Part shown: piece after piece, positions 5,514-8,784 of the stretch | Numbering within the stretch: the stretch's first letter is position 1 | Layout: every line of letters starts with the position of its first letter | Assembly (NCBI GenBank): GCA_965365465.1 | Contig: CBDUBU010000164.1 | Coordinates: 1 to 8,784, forward strand | Direction of reading: 5' to 3' | DNA from: CBDUBU01 sp965365465 | GTDB taxonomy: Bacteria > Bacteroidota > Rhodothermia > Rhodothermales > DASSAV01 | DNA length: 8,784 nucleotides | The notes under the pieces: model-generated | What the model was told of the DNA's origin: nothing | Seen by the model: the letters and a program-made list of their open reading frames with translations, nothing else | The model's database searches: none | Translations under genes and position numbers: made by a program

Positions 5514-6191
5514 ATGGAAAGAAAACGTCTCTTCAGCTGCGTGTTTGTGCTGTTTCTGGCGCTGACTATCTCCAGTTGCAGTTCCTCGAAGAAATCGGCG
5601 ACATCCGCGCCGGAAGTAGAGCCGGGGTTCACGTCTCTTTTTAACGGCAAAGACCTCTCAGGCTGGACCGGCGATACGGGTGGATATGCCGTTCAGGATG
5701 GCAACCTGGTGTGCCTGAAGGAAGGTGGCGGGAATCTGTACGCAGAGAAACCGTACAGTGATTTTATCTTTCGCTTCGAGTTCAAGCTGGAGCCTGGAGG
5801 CAACAATGGAGTCGGCATCCGTGCAGAAAAGGGCGAGGACGCTGCCTACCACGGCATGGAAATCCAGATCCTGGATGATGAAGCAACCGAATGGGCAGAA
5901 TTGAAGCCCTGGCAGTACCACGGGTCGATTTACGGAGTGGTTCCTGCGGAGCGTGGACATCTCAAACCGACAGGTCAATGGAACGAGCAGGAGATCGTGG
6001 CCGATGGCAACCACATTAAGGTTACCCTGAACGGGGCTGTGATCCTGGATGCAAACATTGCTGAAGCCGGAAAACCAGATACTGTCGATGGCAAAGACCA
6101 CCCCGGACTTTTCAACCCGAGCGGCTATCTGGGCTTTCTCGGACACGGCCATCGCATCGAGTTTCGCAACCTCCGCATCAAAGAACTCTGA
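5514..6191 (+). CDS. DUF1080 (3-keto-disaccharide hydrolase-type) lipoprotein
   Basis: The 225-residue product starts with a lipoprotein signal (MERKRLFSCVFVLFLALTIS, then SC), with the lipidated residue expected at Cys22 and a Ser/Lys-rich linker after it. Residues 38-225 form one DUF1080 domain, a concanavalin-like beta-sandwich. Visible signatures are FTSLFNGKDLSGW (39-51), NNGVGIRAEKGEDAAYHGME (97-116) leading into IQILDD, GSIYGVVP (137-144), GQWNEQEIVADGNHIKVTLN (154-173), and the closing GYLGFLGHGHRIEFRNLRIK (204-223). The family acts on glycans or 3-keto-glycosides in the periplasm or at the surface; the exact substrate is not readable. The frame is open back to an ATG at 5337, but that extension would place the signal peptide inside the protein, so 5514 is preferred although it lacks a Shine-Dalgarno. 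The DUF5916 gene follows after 26 bases, probably in one transcript. Confidence 0.92.
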   Translation: MERKRLFSCVFVLFLALTISSCSSSKKSATSAPEVEPGFTSLFNGKDLSGWTGDTGGYAVQDGNLVCLKEGGGNLYAEKPYSDFIFRFEFKLEPGGNNGVGIRAEKGEDAAYHGMEIQILDDEATEWAELKPWQYHGSIYGVVPAERGHLKPTGQWNEQEIVADGNHIKVTLNGAVILDANIAEAGKPDTVDGKDHPGLFNPSGYLGFLGHGHRIEFRNLRIKEL

Positions 6192-6217
6192 TTGCCTGTT
6201 CCTTCTGTTCATCTATC

Positions 6218-8461
6218 ATGCGCTACCTGCCGAAACGCACGATAGCACTCTTGTGCTTCTGTCTTTTTGCGGTCGGCGGTGCAATGGCACAGACGCCGGA
6301 GCCGCTGGTCGTGCCTCGTTTGCACGGACCTGTCATCCTGGACGGTTTGAGCTTTGAACCGGCCTGGGACGTTGCGGAGCCGCTTCCTGTCGTACAATAC
6401 GAACCTGATCCCGGAGAGCCGCCTACCCAGAAAACAGAGATTCGTGTGGCCTATGACGACCAGTATCTCTACTTCTCGCTCCGGGCCTACGATACCGATC
6501 CGCACGGCATTCGCGCCAATACCCTGTACCGGGATCGTCTCAGCGGCGACGACCACTTCGAGATCATGCTCGATACTTACAATGACAACGAGAACGCCAT
6601 TCTTTTCACGACCACACCGGCAGGCATCCGCAGGGATGCAACGGTCTCCAACGACGCAAGCGGCGGCGGCGTTCTGAGCGGAGGCTGGCTCAATACCAGC
6701 TACAACACTTACTGGGACGTGAAAACCGTCGTGAATGACCAGGGCTGGTTTGCAGAACTGCGAATTCCCTTCTCAAGCCTGCGCTTCCAATCTGAAAACG
6801 GGCGGGTAGTCATGGGATTCAGCGTGCAACGCAAAGTTGCCCGCAGAAGCGAGCGCCTGATTTATCCCGCCGTCCCTCCGAGCATCAACTGGGGCTTTCT
6901 GAAGCCCTCGCTGGGCCGAAAAATGGTGCTGGAAGGGATATATCCGCACAACCCTGTATACGTTACTCCCTATATACTCAGCGGCCTGTCTCAGGCTAAC
7001 CGGTGGAACGACGCACGTGCTGCCTACCTCAGCGATAACAACGTCGAGCGGGACATCGGCGGAGACCTTAAATATGGACTGACAAACAATCTCAGCCTCG
7101 ACCTTACCATCAACACGGACTTCGCGCAGGTAGAAGCAGATGACCAGCAGATCAATCTCACGCGGTTCTCTCTGTTTTACCCTGAGAAGCGACAGTTTTT
7201 TCAGGAACGTGCATCCATTCTCGAATTCAGAACGGGAGGCGTCAGCCGCCTGTTTCACAGCCGCCGAATCGGGCTTACGGAACAGGGAGTGCAGGTGCCC
7301 ATCATTGGCGGCGCCCGTCTCGTAGGCAGGGTCGGAGAGTGGGATCTCGGCGCCTTGAATATGCAAACAGCGGAGAGCGGCGCATTGCCTTCCGAGAACT
7401 TCGGGGTTTTCCGACTCAGACGACGCGCTTTTAACCCTTATTCCTATGCAGGCGGCATGAGCACCACCCGCATCGGCACAGACGGCAGTTATAATGCTGC
7501 TTACGGTCTCGATGGCGTGTTCCGACTGGCAGGAGATGACTACCTCACCCTCCAGTGGGCACAGACGTTCGACAGCGACCTTATCGAAGCGTCAGCCCTT
7601 GATGCGTTTAACACCGCCCTGTTTGTAGCCAACCTCGAACGCCGCCGGCGCCAGGGACCAGGATACAACGTCGGCATGGTCTGGTCCGGGCGACACTACA
7701 ATCCGGGTATCGGATTCGTACAGCGCACCAATTATCTGCTTTTCGACAACACGGTTTCTTATAGCTGGCTTCCCGGCGCAGGGTCTGATCTGCTCTACCA
7801 CACCCTCGGCGTGCGGGGAATCGTCTTCATGCGCAACGAAGACCGCAGCGTGGAATCCGCTGAAATCGGCCCGGAATGGGAGTTAGGAAGAAGATCCGGG
7901 GGAACTGCCCTCGTAGAAGCAAAGGTGCTTGTCGAAGATCTTGTTTTTCCTTTTGCCATTGCCAGAGATGCCGAGGTGCCCGCCGGGACCTATTCTTTCT
8001 ATCAGGGAACCGTCTCGTATTCGATGCCGAGAACACAGTTGTTACAACTCGGCATAGCCGTCAGCGCCGGCTCCTTTTACGATGGCTGGCGGCTCGCTGT
8101 GGGTCTCACCCCCGTCTGGTACGTCTCGCCGCACCTGGAGCTTACAGGCGAATACCACTGGGACCGCGTCCGCTTCCCGGATCGAAATCAGGGATTCGAT
8201 GCGCATATCGCGCGGCTTCGGATTGGCACAGCCTTGAATACCAACCTCTCCACGAACGCTTTCATTCAGTACAACAGCGCTACAGAAGCTGTGTCGGCCA
8301 ACGTGCGCTTCCGCTACAACTTCCGAGAGGGCAACGACCTGTGGATCGTCTACAACGAAGGTCTTAACACGAATCGTTCCCGCGCCTTTCCTACGCCTTC
8401 TCTCCCGCTAACTGATAGTCGAACCATTCTTCTGAAATACACCCATACTTTCAGCCTGTAA
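6218..8461 (+). CDS. CBM9-like / DUF5916 outer-membrane-type protein
   Basis: The 747-residue product begins with a signal peptide (1-24, ending AMA before Gln25). Residues about 34-215 resemble the family 9 carbohydrate-binding-like domain that opens DUF5916 proteins: VILDGLSFEPAWD (39-51), TEIRVAYDDQYLYFSLRAYD (73-92), DDHFEIMLDTYND (111-123), and WFAELRIPFSSLRF (177-190). The rest is the DUF5916 region, with the hallmark DFAQVEADDQQINLTRFSLF (301-320) followed by YPEKRQFFQE, then many short amphipathic strands ending KYTHTFSL, which suggests an outer-membrane beta-barrel. The family is common in Bacteroidota and relatives; its function is not established. The upstream DUF1080 lipoprotein suggests work on sugars or glycans. 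It is full length. No Shine-Dalgarno is evident in the 26-base gap, so translation may depend on the upstream gene or on an unstructured leader. Confidence 0.93.
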   Translation: MRYLPKRTIALLCFCLFAVGGAMAQTPEPLVVPRLHGPVILDGLSFEPAWDVAEPLPVVQYEPDPGEPPTQKTEIRVAYDDQYLYFSLRAYDTDPHGIRANTLYRDRLSGDDHFEIMLDTYNDNENAILFTTTPAGIRRDATVSNDASGGGVLSGGWLNTSYNTYWDVKTVVNDQGWFAELRIPFSSLRFQSENGRVVMGFSVQRKVARRSERLIYPAVPPSINWGFLKPSLGRKMVLEGIYPHNPVYVTPYILSGLSQANRWNDARAAYLSDNNVERDIGGDLKYGLTNNLSLDLTINTDFAQVEADDQQINLTRFSLFYPEKRQFFQERASILEFRTGGVSRLFHSRRIGLTEQGVQVPIIGGARLVGRVGEWDLGALNMQTAESGALPSENFGVFRLRRRAFNPYSYAGGMSTTRIGTDGSYNAAYGLDGVFRLAGDDYLTLQWAQTFDSDLIEASALDAFNTALFVANLERRRRQGPGYNVGMVWSGRHYNPGIGFVQRTNYLLFDNTVSYSWLPGAGSDLLYHTLGVRGIVFMRNEDRSVESAEIGPEWELGRRSGGTALVEAKVLVEDLVFPFAIARDAEVPAGTYSFYQGTVSYSMPRTQLLQLGIAVSAGSFYDGWRLAVGLTPVWYVSPHLELTGEYHWDRVRFPDRNQGFDAHIARLRIGTALNTNLSTNAFIQYNSATEAVSANVRFRYNFREGNDLWIVYNEGLNTNRSRAFPTPSLPLTDSRTILLKYTHTFSL

Positions 8462-8784
8462 CGCAAGCCGGGTGCAGAACTTCATTCAGGATTCGTCGTT
8501 CCAGTAAGCGAAATCAGGGTTGCTTCCTGTATCCGAACTCAGAATCGTATGCCTTTACCCGAATTGACGATATGGACGCGCTGTTGCAGGGCGTGTTGTT
8601 GTTGCCCGTCAGGCAAGGGAGAGGCATGTACAGATTGCGCTTTACACAACAGAAGACACACTTGCTTCACTTGAGCGCATCGCTATCGTAGCAGAACACA
8701 GCCCCTCCCCGATCTCCGGCGAGGGGTTTTTTGTTGCCCTTGAAAAGCACTTATGGATACGACCTCCTACAGAATACTTAAATC
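8462..8784. other. 3' region after the DUF5916 gene, no defensible gene
   Basis: These 323 bases hold a clear plus-strand terminator at 8702-8732 and no gene I can support. Three short frames were considered: a 39-codon ATG frame (8572-8691), a 41-codon Cys-rich frame (8549-8674), and a frame open from 8568 to the window end with no start codon. An ATG at 8753 (MDTTSYRILK to the edge) might begin the next gene, but only 32 bases are visible and there is no good ribosome site. Confidence 0.5.
8702..8732 (+). terminator. Intrinsic terminator after the DUF1080/DUF5916 unit
   Basis: CCCCTC (8702-8707) pairs with GAGGGG (8721-8726), with an inner CCG/CGG stem across a C-C mismatch and a 5-base loop, followed directly by TTTTTT (8727-8732). 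It lies 241 bases after the DUF5916 stop, so the operon transcript would have a long 3' untranslated tail, unless an unseen small gene or RNA lies in between. Confidence 0.85.

Noticed and set aside
5438..5569. Short frame starting with the ATG inside the TATAATG box (MLPVVPLTIEEALAF)
   Set aside because: Its start lies within the promoter candidate, GAGGAG is about 20 bases away, and it runs into the DUF1080 gene in another frame and stops.
8549..8674. 41-codon Cys-rich frame (RCCRACCCC)
   Set aside because: The cysteine run comes from a TGTTGTTGTTG stretch read in one phase; there is no ribosome site or known metal-binding spacing.

Overview
The window looks like chromosomal DNA from a member of the Bacteroidota/Rhodothermota group (Rhodothermia- or Balneolia-like). 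The clues are a DUF5916 outer-membrane-type protein, a DUF1080 lipoprotein, a FadL-like porin of the style common in those phyla, an archaeal/eukaryal-type prolyl-tRNA synthetase ending in a C-terminal Tyr, and several starts with weak or no Shine-Dalgarno sequence. The placement is inferred from protein families only. I see no insertion sequence, phage gene, CRISPR array, tRNA or rRNA.

Layout. Positions 1-2186 are read on the minus strand. A Tyr-rich then Ser/Gly/Arg-rich lipoprotein of unknown function (2186 to 933) is followed by a strong intrinsic terminator (874 to 844). Next comes an outer-membrane FadL/OmpP1-like protein (762 to 1) that runs off the left edge. A 337-base divergent spacer holds candidate promoters and a small inverted repeat. 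It separates the lipoprotein gene from proS (2524-3996, plus), which is convergent with an Rrf2/IscR-like iron-sulfur regulator gene (4457-3993, minus). The two stop codons overlap in one TTAA palindrome.

The Rrf2 gene is divergent from an ECF-type sigma factor gene (4724-5320, plus, GTG start). Their shared 266-base spacer carries a perfect ACTGTA-N7-TACAGT dyad and a possible ECF-type promoter. No anti-sigma gene follows the sigma factor. Instead, after a 193-base gap with a good promoter candidate, come a DUF1080 lipoprotein (5514-6191) and a CBM9-like/DUF5916 protein (6218-8461), 26 bases apart and probably cotranscribed. The last 323 bases hold a clear plus-strand terminator (8702-8732) and no gene I can defend.

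How the genes may work together. Four of the seven genes encode exported or envelope proteins: the FadL-like protein, the low-complexity lipoprotein, the DUF1080 lipoprotein and the DUF5916 protein. Two encode regulators, one predicted to sense through a metal cluster and one alternative sigma factor. ProS is housekeeping. The DUF1080/DUF5916 pair is a plausible periplasm/outer-membrane glycan-handling unit, but the substrate cannot be read from sequence. The most unusual item is the bipartite low-complexity lipoprotein. No complete new defence or mobile system is evident.
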